Positions 1 through 8,933 are shown, counted from the first letter of the stretch. The stretch is 14,714 bases of DNA from Synergistaceae bacterium (GCA_012728505.1 JAAYEY010000208.1:1-14714), one strand, 5' to 3'. Notes: generated by a model not told the origin, from the letters alone. Made by a program: numbers and translations.

Positions 1-2051
1 AGGCTGAAATCACCAACCAGAAGGAAGAAATCTTGGCACTTTTTAAGCAGTGCAAGCCTGTTGTTCCTTACTTTAACATCCTCGTCCATAACGAGTACAT
101 CTTCGAAGAATTTTGCTATGACAGGCGCAAGTTCTGCAAGAACTGAAGCAAGTTTTTCCCAGTCACAGCTTTCAACAGAGATTTTTGCCTCTTTTTCCAG
201 CAAACTAAGTTTATCGTAAAGATTCTTTTCAGATGGCTCGATTAATCTTGATGATTCTACGTCACCTGAAATACTTCCGGCTTTATTAAGTAGGTTTTTG
301 ACCCTGACCGATGCTGTTATTAGATCTGTGAACCAGACCTCGTCACTCCTCTTTTGAAGTGTCTCTGCCATTCTGAATGTTTGAAGAGGGCGGTTCGATA
401 TTGTCTGAAGGACAAGTTCCACGACTTCATGCCTGTACGATTTTTCTCTTAATTGGACTTGAAGGCGCTGACGTACAAATGATTTGATCTTGTCCAGGGT
501 CTCTTGATCCATATCAAATGCCGAAGCCGCTTTTTCTATAAGTTTGTAGAGATCAATGTCGAGCGACAATCCCCAAATGATCTCATTGATACATCTGGCC
601 GCCCTTCGGAGCCCGTATGGGTCCTGTGAAGATGTGGGGTAAAGTCCTATTTTATATATTGCAGCAAGCGTGTCAGCACGATCTGCCATTCCTATAATGG
701 CTCCTGTCGCTCCCGAAGGTGTGCTATCTCCTGCAAACCTTGGCAGGTACTGCTCATAAAGAGCGTTGGCAACCTCTTCCGGTTCACCGGCTTTTTTCGC
801 ATATTCACGGCCCATTACTCCTTGGACATCTGCAAATTCATAAACCATGTTGCTTACAAGATCTGCCTTCGCCAGAGTTGAAGCTCTTTCAACTGTCGCC
901 TTTAGGTGACCGAAGGTGAGTTCCTCAGTAAGCCATAGGGCAATACTTTTAACCCTTTGCACTTTGTCATAGACAGATCCAAGCTGAACTTGATAAGTTA
1001 CTGATTTTAGTTCTTCGGCAAGGTCATCAAGTGATTTCCGCTGGTCCTCTTTCCAGAAGAATGCGGCATCATATAGCCTGGCTCTCAGAACTCTTTCGTT
1101 GCCTTCTCTGACAACGCTCATATCTTTTGCTTTATTGTTGCTTACACCCACAAAATTGGGCATCAGTTTTCCTTCTTTGTCTCTTACAGGAAAATATCTC
1201 TGGTTTTTCGCCATAGAGAGGACAAGTACCTCTTCAGGTATATCAAGGAAACTTTTGTCGAAACTTCCATAGAAAACAACCGGATATTCGTTAAGATGGA
1301 TATTTTCCTCAAGAAGAGAAGGAGCCACATCGACTTTGGCGCCGAGTTCTTTTTCTGCTTCTGATATTCCCTTTAGTATCATGTCTTTTCTCTCTTCGGG
1401 ATCAGTTACGACGAAATTGTCTTTCATAGCTTGTTTATATCCAAAGAGATTCTTAATCTCTATCGAATCTGAACCCATAAAACGGTGTCCCCTTGAATAA
1501 AATCCGCTCTTCACCGTTCCGAACTCAACATTGATAAGTGAATCTCCATATAGGGCAGTTATCCACCTTACAGGACGTGCAAAATGGACTGATGGATCGG
1601 CCCAGTACATACTTTTTTGAAAAGAAAGTTTTTTAAGTATCCTATCAAGTATGATGGGAAGTATAATCTCTGTTTCCTGTCCTTTTTCTTTTTTTTCTGC
1701 AACTACATATTCTACTCCACTGATCTCCTGCACCTTGAGGTCAGTAACATTGACACCCTTGCTCCGAGCAAAGCCCTCTGCAGCTTTAGTGGGTGCACCT
1801 TCGGAATTAAAGGCCTGAGTTTTGAGGGGCCCCTTGGATATCTCTATGTTGTCACGCTGAGAATCGGATATATCCTTTACCATCAGAACGAGTCTACGTG
1901 GCGTACATTCGACCTTTATGTCCGAATGGTCAATATGTGCGGCTAGAAGTTCTTCTTTAGCATACTGATAGAGGTCTACAATGGCTTTGGGCATAAAACG
2001 CGCGGGGATCTCTTCGGTCCCTATTTCAAAAAGAAGGTCATTTACGGACAT
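1..2051 (-). CDS. glyS: Glycyl-tRNA synthetase beta subunit, 3' end cut by window
   Basis: Beta subunit of the alpha2-beta2 glycyl-tRNA synthetase. With GlyQ it charges tRNA-Gly in the cytoplasm, the beta chain supplying tRNA recognition. I translated this frame through the window: it is open for 683 codons with no stop. The N-terminus carries the family signature LLFEIGTEEIPARF (residues 6-19). Around residues 395-480 are KADLVSNMVYEF, QGVMG and DPYGLRRAA, typical of the central GlyS region. The end reads NRLALLKKCQDFFLLVGDFS, matching the last residues of the C-terminal anticodon-binding domain. E. coli GlyS is 689 residues, so probably only a few codons and the stop are missing. The ATG overlaps the glyQ stop by one base (TAATG), implying translational coupling that would support the subunit ratio. 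No frameshift or missing region is seen. Confidence 0.97.
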   Translation of the reverse strand, partial: MSVNDLLFEIGTEEIPARFMPKAIVDLYQYAKEELLAAHIDHSDIKVECTPRRLVLMVKDISDSQRDNIEISKGPLKTQAFNSEGAPTKAAEGFARSKGVNVTDLKVQEISGVEYVVAEKKEKGQETEIILPIILDRILKKLSFQKSMYWADPSVHFARPVRWITALYGDSLINVEFGTVKSGFYSRGHRFMGSDSIEIKNLFGYKQAMKDNFVVTDPEERKDMILKGISEAEKELGAKVDVAPSLLEENIHLNEYPVVFYGSFDKSFLDIPEEVLVLSMAKNQRYFPVRDKEGKLMPNFVGVSNNKAKDMSVVREGNERVLRARLYDAAFFWKEDQRKSLDDLAEELKSVTYQVQLGSVYDKVQRVKSIALWLTEELTFGHLKATVERASTLAKADLVSNMVYEFADVQGVMGREYAKKAGEPEEVANALYEQYLPRFAGDSTPSGATGAIIGMADRADTLAAIYKIGLYPTSSQDPYGLRRAARCINEIIWGLSLDIDLYKLIEKAASAFDMDQETLDKIKSFVRQRLQVQLREKSYRHEVVELVLQTISNRPLQTFRMAETLQKRSDEVWFTDLITASVRVKNLLNKAGSISGDVESSRLIEPSEKNLYDKLSLLEKEAKISVESCDWEKLASVLAELAPVIAKFFEDVLVMDEDVKVRNNRLALLKKCQDFFLLVGDFS

Positions 2052-2956
2052 TATTTTGCGCCTCCTTCAGCTTTTTCAAATTCATCGAACTTACCTTTAA
2101 GAGGATGTCCCATCTGTTCTCTCTGATCAAGGTATGAATGACAACAAGCGCTCGCAATCGCCCTGACCCTTCCTATGTAACCTGTTCGCTCTGTAACACT
2201 TATCGCGTTTCTTGCATCGAGAAGATTAAATGCATGTGAACATTTAAGGACATAGTCGTATGAAGGAAGAACAAGCCCTCTTTCAAGTATCTTTTTTGAC
2301 TCTGCTTCATACATATTGAAAAGTTGGAATAGCATTTCTGTGCTCGCTACCTCGAAGTTGTATGTTGAGTGCTCTACCTCACCCTTGTGATGAATATCGC
2401 CGTACTTGACGTTACCTACCCATTCAAGGTCATATACGCTGTCGACCTTCTGGACAAACATGGCGATACGTTCGATTCCATAGGTAAGTTCGGCAGGCAC
2501 AACGTCCATGTCTATCGAGCCCATTTGTTGGAAATAGGTGAACTGAGTTACTTCCATCCCGTCAAGCCAGACTTCCCATCCAAGTCCCCAAGCGCCTGTC
2601 GTCGGGTTCTCCCAATCATCTTCAACGAACCGGATATCATGTTCGGCAGGGTCTATACCTAAGACTTTTAAGCTCTCTAGATACATTTCCTGAATTCTTT
2701 CCGGAGCGGGCTGAATTATTACCTGGTATTGATAATAATGCTGCAGCCTGTTGGGGTTCTCTCCGTATCTGCCATCAGTAGGCCTTCTTGATGGCTCTAC
2801 ATAAGCCACGCGCCATGGTTCGGGTCCGAGAACTCTTAATGTTGTCGCCGGATTCATCGTCCCGGCTCCTACCTCTATGTCATATGGCTGCTGAACTACA
2901 CATCCCTGTGTTGCCCAAAAACTTTCCAGATTCATTATAATTTCCTGAAAATTCAC
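2051..2956 (-). CDS. glyQ: Glycyl-tRNA synthetase alpha subunit
   Basis: Catalytic alpha subunit of the bacterial two-subunit glycyl-tRNA synthetase: a class II core that makes glycyl-adenylate and pairs with GlyS. The 301 residues match the usual family length (E. coli about 303). Visible signatures are the N-terminal [14 protein letters not shown] (13-26), the very conserved [14 protein letters not shown] block (57-70), [18 protein letters not shown] (111-128) and the motif-3-like [12 protein letters not shown] (156-167). The start is GTG at 2956, chosen because a strong GAAGGAGG site lies 9 bases upstream. An ATG seven codons later (2935) has only a weak CAGGAA before it. The gene follows recO after 47 bases and overlaps glyS by one base. 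Confidence 0.98.
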   Translation of the reverse strand: MNFQEIIMNLESFWATQGCVVQQPYDIEVGAGTMNPATTLRVLGPEPWRVAYVEPSRRPTDGRYGENPNRLQHYYQYQVIIQPAPERIQEMYLESLKVLGIDPAEHDIRFVEDDWENPTTGAWGLGWEVWLDGMEVTQFTYFQQMGSIDMDVVPAELTYGIERIAMFVQKVDSVYDLEWVGNVKYGDIHHKGEVEHSTYNFEVASTEMLFQLFNMYEAESKKILERGLVLPSYDYVLKCSHAFNLLDARNAISVTERTGYIGRVRAIASACCHSYLDQREQMGHPLKGKFDEFEKAEGGAK

Positions 2957-2964
2957 TTGCTGTT

Positions 2965-2973
2965 GCCTCCTTC
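2965..2973 (-). promoter_or_regulatory. Strong ribosome binding site deciding the glyQ GTG start
   Basis: On the minus strand this reads GAAGGAGGC, a near-complete anti-16S match, with 9 bases between GGAGG and the GTG at 2956. It favours the GTG over the internal ATG at 2935. Confidence 0.75.
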
Positions 2974-3003
2974 AGATAGTAAAAAAACTATATTTGATAA
3001 ATT

Positions 3004-3729
3004 CTAATCCCAATCAGTGAAAAATGTAACCAGTCTTTTTAACTCTTCTTTATATAAAGCCGGTTTTTGTTCTGATTTTGACCATTCAATGAATTTTTCA
3101 TGACTAACTAGAGCGGCAACTCGAATAGATTTTAGGTTTTCTGAAGTTATAAGATTTTTTTCACTCTCAGAGCAAGTTGAACAGATTAGACCATCATTTG
3201 TCCACCTTGCCTCAGCATCTAGCCTAGAGCCGCACTTTACGCATAACTGAAGAGAAGGGGCAAGTCCCGTTTCTTTGAGCAGCCTCCAGGTAAATCTATA
3301 TTCAACGATATCCACAGGACAGTTCTCTTTTAACAATATCATGGATGACCACAAAAGAGTAAGTATGTTATTGCTTTCGTGTCCCACTAACAAGCTCTTG
3401 GAGAGTCTTTTATAAAACTTCAACGCGGCTTTCAATTTTCTTGCTGAACATCTAAGTGAAATAAAATCTTCTTTAACTTCAGCGCTTTGGAGATAAAACC
3501 TTGTTGGGCTTTGGTAGAGGTTAAATTCAGCCCAAATAAGCGGCTCAATGGCGCCTCCGAATCTACATTTAGTCTTTGAAGCCGGAGCGCTTACCCAATG
3601 TGGCCCAAAGTCTCTTAAAAAAAGCAGAAGGGATTGTCCATCCCCGTATGAATCCCTTCTTTGCAAGACTGTTCCTATTTGAGAATAACTACCTTGCGGT
3701 AGTTTGTCTCTATCTGGCAGAGAGATCAA
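3004..3729 (-). CDS. recO: DNA repair protein RecO
   Basis: RecO mediates RecF-pathway recombinational repair: it binds SSB-coated single-stranded DNA, anneals strands and with RecR loads RecA. The 241 residues match the family length. The N-terminal OB-fold begins at IGTVLQRRDSYGDG (18-31), the usual first strand of RecO. A helical middle follows, then a four-cysteine zinc-binding motif, CVKC (163-166) and CSTC (183-186), as in Deinococcus and Firmicutes RecO but not E. coli. The start is TTG at 3729. An in-frame TAG sits only two codons upstream and no ATG occurs before residue 130, so a non-ATG start is forced. A TTG at residue 22 would delete the first strand. The gene overlaps the era stop by four bases (TTGA), consistent with coupled translation. 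Sequence drift is high, as is normal for RecO, but the cysteines and context are decisive. Confidence 0.93.
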   Translation of the reverse strand: MISLPDRDKLPQGSYSQIGTVLQRRDSYGDGQSLLLFLRDFGPHWVSAPASKTKCRFGGAIEPLIWAEFNLYQSPTRFYLQSAEVKEDFISLRCSARKLKAALKFYKRLSKSLLVGHESNNILTLLWSSMILLKENCPVDIVEYRFTWRLLKETGLAPSLQLCVKCGSRLDAEARWTNDGLICSTCSESEKNLITSENLKSIRVAALVSHEKFIEWSKSEQKPALYKEELKRLVTFFTDWD

Positions 3730-4658
3730 AAACTATACCCCAGTCGTCTGAGTTCTTCCTGAGATTTCCTCCAACCCGGTTTAACCTTGACCCACAGCTG
3801 AAGATAGACCTTATATCCGAATTTATGTTCAAGGTCTTTTCTTGCAGCTGTTCCAATCATTTTGAGTTTTGATCCGCCTTTGCCTATTATTATCCCTTTT
3901 TGTCCATCTCGATCAACTATTATTGTCGCTCTTATTTCACATATCTTGAGCTCGGGATATTCTTCAGGGCTTTTAAACTCATCTACAATAACAGCTATTC
4001 CATGAGGGACTTCTTGATCTGTAAAATTCAATATTTTTTCTCTTATCACTTCGGCTGTTAAAAAGCGTTCGGTTGAATCCATCAGCATATCAGCCGGGTA
4101 TACTGGAGGCTGCATAGGAAGCAACCCGCTTAGTGTTTCAATAAAAACATCCATGTTTGTACCCTTTTTTGCTGAAATTGGAACTACTGCAACAGGTGAT
4201 ATCATAGTCTCATAGAGTTCAACAGTCTTCCAAAAGACTTCGTCGCCAGAAAATTTATCTATCTTGTTTACCACAAGAATTATTGGAATATTGGCATTCG
4301 AGAGAATGTTGATTATAATTTCTTCTTTTTCTCCCAGCGAATGGTCTCCTGCTTCAACGACAAAACATACTAGATCAACCTGTGAAAGAGCCTTGTTTGC
4401 TTCATTGAGCATAAAATCTCCAAGTACATTCTTGGGTTTATGAATACCGGGGGTATCGACAAAAATAATCTGTTCTTTTTCTGTGGTCAATATGCAACGG
4501 ATTGCGTTACGAGTGGTCTGCGGCTTTGATGAGACGGCTGCGACCTTTTCTTTAAGGAGCGTATTGATTATCGAAGATTTGCCTACGTTAGGACGTCCCA
4601 AAAGCGCGACAAATCCACATTTGTAAGTTGATTCCTCTGGTATTTTTTTATTTGTCAT
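3726..4658 (-). CDS. era: GTPase Era
   Basis: Era is an essential GTPase that binds the 3' end of 16S rRNA and assists 30S subunit maturation. The 310 residues contain, in order, G1 GRPNVGKS (21-28), the G2 threonines in QTTR (47-50), G3 DTPG (68-71), G4 NKID (131-134) and G5 SAK (162-164). A C-terminal KH domain carries GKGG (259-262) and the protein ends in the family-typical LRRLGYSF. All nucleotide-binding residues are present. The ATG at 4658 has AAAGGAG about 9 bases upstream, and the gene overlaps the cdd end by 11 bases. Era next to ybeY is functionally sensible, since both act in 16S rRNA 3' processing. Confidence 0.99.
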   Translation of the reverse strand: MTNKKIPEESTYKCGFVALLGRPNVGKSSIINTLLKEKVAAVSSKPQTTRNAIRCILTTEKEQIIFVDTPGIHKPKNVLGDFMLNEANKALSQVDLVCFVVEAGDHSLGEKEEIIINILSNANIPIILVVNKIDKFSGDEVFWKTVELYETMISPVAVVPISAKKGTNMDVFIETLSGLLPMQPPVYPADMLMDSTERFLTAEVIREKILNFTDQEVPHGIAVIVDEFKSPEEYPELKICEIRATIIVDRDGQKGIIIGKGGSKLKMIGTAARKDLEHKFGYKVYLQLWVKVKPGWRKSQEELRRLGYSF

Positions 4659-5079
4659 CTTTCGTCTCTCCTTTCCCAGGCAATTTGAAACGCAGTGGGA
4701 GCAACTCGCTAAGTTTGTAGATAACCGGCCTGCAATCTTCCTCCAAAATTACAAGCATATCGCAGTTGAACTCTGACAGAAACTGTCTGCAGGCTCCGCA
4801 CGGAGGGCAGAGTTTTCCTTCTTTTCCAACTATCGCAATAGCGAGGGGGCGAAGTCGGCCTTCTCTGACAGCCGTAGCCATAGCATTTCTCTCCGCACAT
4901 ATCGACAGTCCGTAGCTTCCATTTTCGACGTTGCAACCTGACACTATAATATTATCTTCAAAAAGTATCGCAGCCCCAACCGGAAATGAAGAGTAGGGAG
5001 CGTATGCATGTAACTTAGCTATCCGCGCTTCTTTTAAAAGATTTTCAGCATCGAAGACACATTCTTCAAGATTTATCAT
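4648..5079 (-). CDS. cdd: Cytidine deaminase
   Basis: Zinc-dependent hydrolytic deaminase converting cytidine and deoxycytidine to uridine and deoxyuridine in pyrimidine salvage. At 143 residues it is the small homotetrameric type found in Bacillus rather than the long E. coli form. Substrate-binding N50 and E52 sit in CNVEN. CAE (61-63) gives zinc ligand C61 and catalytic E63, and PCGAC (93-97) gives ligands C94 and C97. That three-cysteine zinc site is usual in the tetrameric class. A GAGAGGG ribosome site precedes the ATG. The gene overlaps ybeY by 14 bases and era by 11. In Bacillus dgkA lies between ybeY and cdd; it is absent here. Confidence 0.97.
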   Translation of the reverse strand: MINLEECVFDAENLLKEARIAKLHAYAPYSSFPVGAAILFEDNIIVSGCNVENGSYGLSICAERNAMATAVREGRLRPLAIAIVGKEGKLCPPCGACRQFLSEFNCDMLVILEEDCRPVIYKLSELLPLRFKLPGKGETKDDK

Positions 5080-5584
5080 ATCCGTTATCGCCCTCTCTAA
5101 AAAACTGGTCGACCATTTTATCTTGCTCCGCCCACATCCTTAGCTCTGACTCACTGTCGTTGTGATCATATCCTAACAGATGAAGCAGCCCATGTGACAT
5201 AACTAGCACAAGTTCTTGAATAAAACTTTTGTTATTTTCAGAAGAATTATAAATGACCCTTTCAGGGCATATTACGATGTCACCTAAAGGTAGACACTCC
5301 CAGTCTTGCGGGGGCGAAAAAACACTGTCCTCTTCCCAAAGCGGAAAAGACAAAATGTCCGTAGGAGCATCGACCTCCCTGTAATTGAAATTAAGCTCCC
5401 TTATTTTTGAACTTTCGACAAAAGAAAGAGAAACCTCAGCGCGCAAACATGATGGAGGAAGGAATTTTCCTCTTTGAAGAAGGGACGCATAAAGTATCTC
5501 TATCCTCCTCAGAAAATCTTCCACACCAAATGGAAGTTTATCAGTTATAAGCACTTTTCCCACTGTAATAACATTTAATTTCAT
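5066..5584 (-). CDS. ybeY: Endoribonuclease YbeY (rRNA maturation factor)
   Basis: Zinc-dependent single-strand endoribonuclease involved in 16S rRNA 3' maturation and 70S quality control. The 172 residues show the family signatures: REL and NFNYREVDAPTDILSFP (62-81), LGDIVICPERV (100-110) and the metal-binding HGLLHLLGYDH (131-141), with the three histidines at 131, 135 and 141. The ATG overlaps the upstream gene's stop by four bases (ATGA). The extra length over E. coli YbeY (about 155) lies mainly in the N-terminal 50 residues. Its position between an HD hydrolase and cdd, with phoH and era nearby, is the conserved Firmicutes arrangement. Confidence 0.98.
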   Translation of the reverse strand: MKLNVITVGKVLITDKLPFGVEDFLRRIEILYASLLQRGKFLPPSCLRAEVSLSFVESSKIRELNFNYREVDAPTDILSFPLWEEDSVFSPPQDWECLPLGDIVICPERVIYNSSENNKSFIQELVLVMSHGLLHLLGYDHNDSESELRMWAEQDKMVDQFFREGDNGYDKS

Positions 5585-7653
5585 TTGATGTTCTGCTTTT
5601 CTTTTCTTTCAAGAGCTTCTTTTACAGACTTAGATATGTCTTTGACCTCTCGTGAGTGGTACGTGGATCTCAATATTTCTATAAACGAAGATTCAATTAC
5701 TGCCATTTCTCTCATAGAAAAATCTACGCTCCTGAGTTGTCCGGCATCTATTTTTTGCTTGATGACACTCTGGACCAATAGCCTTAAGTCTCTAATGTTT
5801 TCAAATGTCTTGTTTTTCGTTTTTACTGCTGCCTCAACAGAATCTGCGAGCATAACAAGAGCTGTCTCTCTTGACTGGGGGCTGGGGCCTGGATATCGGA
5901 ACTGCTCTATCGTTGTGTTTTCATCAAGGGCTAAAGCCTTTTCATAAAAATACTTCTGGACCGTTGTTCCATGATGCTCAGCTATAAATCTCTTAAGAGT
6001 TTTAGGCAGTTTTGCATCATCGGCTATCTCCAAACCGTCGCGAACATGAGATATAAGAATGAGCCCGGAAAGAGAGGGAGAAAGCTCGTCATGCACATTT
6101 TCTCCGCGTAGCTGGTTTTCAACAAAATATCTGGGGTTTTTTAATTTTCCAATGTCATGGTAATAAGCCCCTGCTTTGACTAAAAGCCCGTTCATCATAA
6201 GCTTATCTGCAGCAGCCTCAGCTAAGGTACCGACCATAAGTGTGTGATGGTATGTCCCAGGAGCCTCTAACTGGAGCCTTTTCAAAAGTGGCTGAGATGG
6301 ATGGCTAAGCTCCAATAGACGAAGTGGGGAAATTACATCAAAAAGGTTTTCCCACATAGGTAAAAGAGCTATAACTAAAGTACTCCAGAAAAGACTAAAA
6401 ACAACGGATAATATAGGAAGTTGATATGTATAATAGAGAACAAGTCCCCAATGAACAGCAACTGAAACTGCCCCAAGGCAGAGACCAAGAAAAAATAGAT
6501 TTCTCCAGATAGTAACTCTTTGGTTTGGGGGGTCAAAGAAGAGGATCCTGCCAATACCTGCAGAGAATAATGCAAGTATGCATCCAAGCGCCACTATTCC
6601 GGGGTTAGTGCCAAAAGCAATCATAACGCTTATTATTCCGCCGCCTAACACAACATGATATGAGATAGAGACAGGCAACGTTAGACACAACCATCCTGTT
6701 AAGCCTAAAACAGCCATAGAATATCCACCAGTTCTGGCAAACAACACCTCAAGGAACCATGCAAGGGATAGGATTACTGATATATATATCCACTGACGAA
6801 ATGTGAGTTTTTCCTTGAGGCCGTTTTCGATCCAAACAGGCCAGAAGCTCCACAATAGAATAGCACCAAGTATAAATACCAAATGTCTGTATGGAAATCT
6901 AGAATCGGGATATCCTTGGGATCCCAATAATTTTGCAAGAGAAGGGGTTACGACCTGTCCTTTTTGGATGAGCACTTCACCCGGACGAATCTCCCTTACC
7001 ACGGGAGGTATCTGTTGTGCAACATCATCTCTCAGCCTGGAAGCCATCTCAGAATCGCTGTTCAGTGAAGGGTTTAAAACTTTATCCAATATCTGAAAAG
7101 CCACATTCTTGTTCGATTGGCTAAGTTTGACAGTTGAGAGTTCTTTCCATATCAGTACAGTCTGCTCGTCCCTGTTTTGAGATTTATTCCGAGTGCTTTC
7201 TGCAATTTTTACAACAGTGCTGACTATATTGCTCTGAGCAAGATTTGGTAGTCCCAAAAAAAGTTCAAGCAGTGGATTTTCAAGCACCAAAGAATAATCT
7301 CCAGACTTAAATAGTTCAATCTTATTATCAACTTCAGAAGATATCTTCTCGTCTTGGACCATAACATCAATAATTCGTGAAGCAGCTCTCTGCCTAAGTT
7401 CTACAGTGGCTGACCTGTCTTCGTACCTTGAAGAGGTGAGGGCGAAATATGTCTTTGTTGATGGATAACCGATACGGTAATTCTCCAGCCTGTCAAAAAC
7501 AAACCAGTTGCCAATCACTAGGAGACAAGCAGCAGTAAGCAGTATGAATCTGAAAGCGATATACTGTTTGTTGGAAGCTTTAAGTTCTAGATTAGCCTTA
7601 AACTGAGATACAATTTTTTTAATCGGTTCTTGGCGCTTTTCTCCGTTGCTCAT
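5581..7653 (-). CDS. pgpH: PgpH/YqfF-type membrane HD phosphohydrolase (c-di-AMP phosphodiesterase family)
   Basis: Membrane protein of the 7TMR-HD family, whose characterised member Listeria PgpH hydrolyses cyclic di-AMP to pApA. The 690 residues show a first membrane segment (about 32-53), an extracytoplasmic domain (about 54-255, 7TMR-HDED type) and seven hydrophobic segments (about 256-432). A cytoplasmic HD domain follows from about 455. HD residues seen are H469/H470 in TYHHT, H499-D500 in YYHDIGK, H536, H560/H561 in AEHHGT and D604 in LADSVEAA, matching the metal and phosphate ligands of PgpH. The ATG has GAGGG 12 bases upstream, and the gene begins 35 bases inside phoH. The c-di-AMP role is inferred from the family; no cyclase gene is in the window. 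B. subtilis calls this gene yqfF. Confidence 0.93.
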   Translation of the reverse strand: MSNGEKRQEPIKKIVSQFKANLELKASNKQYIAFRFILLTAACLLVIGNWFVFDRLENYRIGYPSTKTYFALTSSRYEDRSATVELRQRAASRIIDVMVQDEKISSEVDNKIELFKSGDYSLVLENPLLELFLGLPNLAQSNIVSTVVKIAESTRNKSQNRDEQTVLIWKELSTVKLSQSNKNVAFQILDKVLNPSLNSDSEMASRLRDDVAQQIPPVVREIRPGEVLIQKGQVVTPSLAKLLGSQGYPDSRFPYRHLVFILGAILLWSFWPVWIENGLKEKLTFRQWIYISVILSLAWFLEVLFARTGGYSMAVLGLTGWLCLTLPVSISYHVVLGGGIISVMIAFGTNPGIVALGCILALFSAGIGRILFFDPPNQRVTIWRNLFFLGLCLGAVSVAVHWGLVLYYTYQLPILSVVFSLFWSTLVIALLPMWENLFDVISPLRLLELSHPSQPLLKRLQLEAPGTYHHTLMVGTLAEAAADKLMMNGLLVKAGAYYHDIGKLKNPRYFVENQLRGENVHDELSPSLSGLILISHVRDGLEIADDAKLPKTLKRFIAEHHGTTVQKYFYEKALALDENTTIEQFRYPGPSPQSRETALVMLADSVEAAVKTKNKTFENIRDLRLLVQSVIKQKIDAGQLRSVDFSMREMAVIESSFIEILRSTYHSREVKDISKSVKEALERKEKQNIK

Positions 7654-8632
7654 AATTTTCGTACGCCCTCACTATCCGCTGTACGATTTCATGCCGCACA
7701 ACATCATGGTCGCTTAACCTTACGAAAGCAATTTTTGGAATATCCTTGAGGATGTCTTGGACCAGTTTTAGTCCTGATATTTTATTAGAGGGAAGATCGA
7801 CCTGGGTAATGTCCCCCGTCACAATCGCTTTTGATCCAAAACCGAGCCGGGTCAGGAACATCTTCATCTGCTCCGGTGTCGTGTTTTGAGCCTCATCAAG
7901 GATAATGAAGCAATCATTCAGGGTTCTACCTCTCATATATGCCAATGGTGCTAGCTCTATGATGCCTTTTTCAATATATCTGTTGAATTTTTCTGCCGGG
8001 AGCAGTTCGTAAAAAGCATCATAAAGCGGCCTTAGATATGGCTCCACTTTGTCCATAAGATCCCCTGGAAGATACCCGAGACGCTCTCCCGCTTCAACTA
8101 CCGGTCTAACAAGAACAATCCTGCTAACCTTGGCTGATTTTAAAAATGCTACAGCCTGAGCAACTGCGAGGTATGTCTTCCCAGTCCCTGCAGGACCGAT
8201 GGCAAAGGTCACGTCATTTTCTCTTATGGCGCGAGTGTATTCCTTCTGTCCGTTGGTACATGGACGTATAGGCTTGCCCCTGTTGCTGACACAAACTACT
8301 TCATCATACAGAGACTTTAAGTTTACGCTTTCTCCGATTCCTATCTGGTTTAGCCCGTAACGTATCTCTGCGCTGCTAAACTTCTGTCCGTTGAGTGCAA
8401 GCTCTGCAAACTGCGTTAGGAGATCTTCAAGCCTTTTGATAAGCTCTTCGTCCTCGCCTTTGATTGAAAGGCTTGTTCCCCTTGCAAAAATTGTGACCGG
8501 GAAGGCCTGCTCAACCATATGCAAAATCTCACTATGCCCTGCAAGAAGTTTAACTATAGCTTCATCGTGAGAGGTCTGCTGAGTTAAGTTACTTTCAACC
8601 ATTTTATTATTGAAATCTTTTGTATCTGCCAT
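7619..8632 (-). CDS. phoH: PhoH-family ATPase
   Basis: Cytoplasmic P-loop ATPase of the PhoH/YbeZ family, associated with RNA metabolism; E. coli YbeZ interacts with YbeY. The 337 residues have an N-terminal KH-like region (about 24-100), then the nucleotide-binding core with Walker A GPAGTGKT (146-153), LVRPVVEAGERLG (174-186), Walker B IILDEAQN (243-250) and the sensor block TGDITQVDLP (272-281), all intact. The ATG at 8632 has no clear Shine-Dalgarno site, reading CCCCTTAATTGA before it. Translation may therefore depend on re-initiation from nfu, which stops 12 bases upstream. M11 is an alternative start, also without a good site. The core function of this family is not settled. Confidence 0.96.
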   Translation of the reverse strand: MADTKDFNNKMVESNLTQQTSHDEAIVKLLAGHSEILHMVEQAFPVTIFARGTSLSIKGEDEELIKRLEDLLTQFAELALNGQKFSSAEIRYGLNQIGIGESVNLKSLYDEVVCVSNRGKPIRPCTNGQKEYTRAIRENDVTFAIGPAGTGKTYLAVAQAVAFLKSAKVSRIVLVRPVVEAGERLGYLPGDLMDKVEPYLRPLYDAFYELLPAEKFNRYIEKGIIELAPLAYMRGRTLNDCFIILDEAQNTTPEQMKMFLTRLGFGSKAIVTGDITQVDLPSNKISGLKLVQDILKDIPKIAFVRLSDHDVVRHEIVQRIVRAYENYEQRRKAPRTD

Positions 8633-8644
8633 TCAATTAAGGGG

Positions 8645-8878
8645 CTATGATCTTACTACAGATTTTACTTCGGGCACGACCTCTTTTATAGCAGTTTCAA
8701 CAGTCATTCGAAGGGTCTCCTGAGCATAAGGGCAGGTCCCGCATGAGCCAATAAGGTCAACATACAGCGTTCCGCTTTCTTCGTCGAATTTAATGAAAGA
8801 GACATCTCCTCCATGACTCTGAAGAGCTGGGGAAACCTTGGTCTTAAGTGCGTCCATAATTTTTTCTTGAATTGTCAT
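8645..8878 (-). CDS. nfu: NifU-like C-terminal domain (Nfu) iron-sulfur scaffold protein
   Basis: Small 77-residue protein consisting only of the NifU C-terminal (Nfu) domain. Such proteins bind a [4Fe-4S] cluster between two protomers through one CxxC per chain and pass it to target proteins. The motif is C46-G-T-C49 in GSCGTCPYA, and the preceding SHGGDVSF (21-28) is also characteristic. Length matches stand-alone Nfu domains of Firmicutes and related anaerobes, so it does not look truncated. The ATG has an excellent AGGAGGAA site. It is the first gene of the downstream run and follows the 519-base repeat region, so its leader is where regulation would act. Nfu is not part of the classic phoH-ybeY-era cluster. 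Confidence 0.95.
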   Translation of the reverse strand: MTIQEKIMDALKTKVSPALQSHGGDVSFIKFDEESGTLYVDLIGSCGTCPYAQETLRMTVETAIKEVVPEVKSVVRS

Positions 8879-8904
8879 TAATTATTCCTCCTATAATTTC
8901 TGTC

Positions 8905-8933
8905 TGTCTATTTCAAGCGAGTAATCCGCTCAA
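8905..8933 (-). promoter_or_regulatory. Candidate sigma-70 promoter for the nfu operon
   Basis: On the minus strand TTGAGC (8928-8933) and TAGACA (8905-8910) are separated by 17 bases, shortly upstream of the nfu ribosome site. The -35 is a fair match and the -10 weak. A promoter is expected here because the upstream neighbour is over 500 bases away, but this exact site is only a guess. Confidence 0.25.

Noticed and set aside
1..2051. Possible frameshift or pseudogene in glyS
   Set aside because: Reading the frame line by line shows no stop from the ATG to the window edge, and the ends match the family. It is only cut by the window.
2957..3003. Possible terminator between recO and glyQ
   Set aside because: GATAGT-A7-CTATA is a weak stem with an A-rich loop and no GC-rich arm or T-run in the right place.
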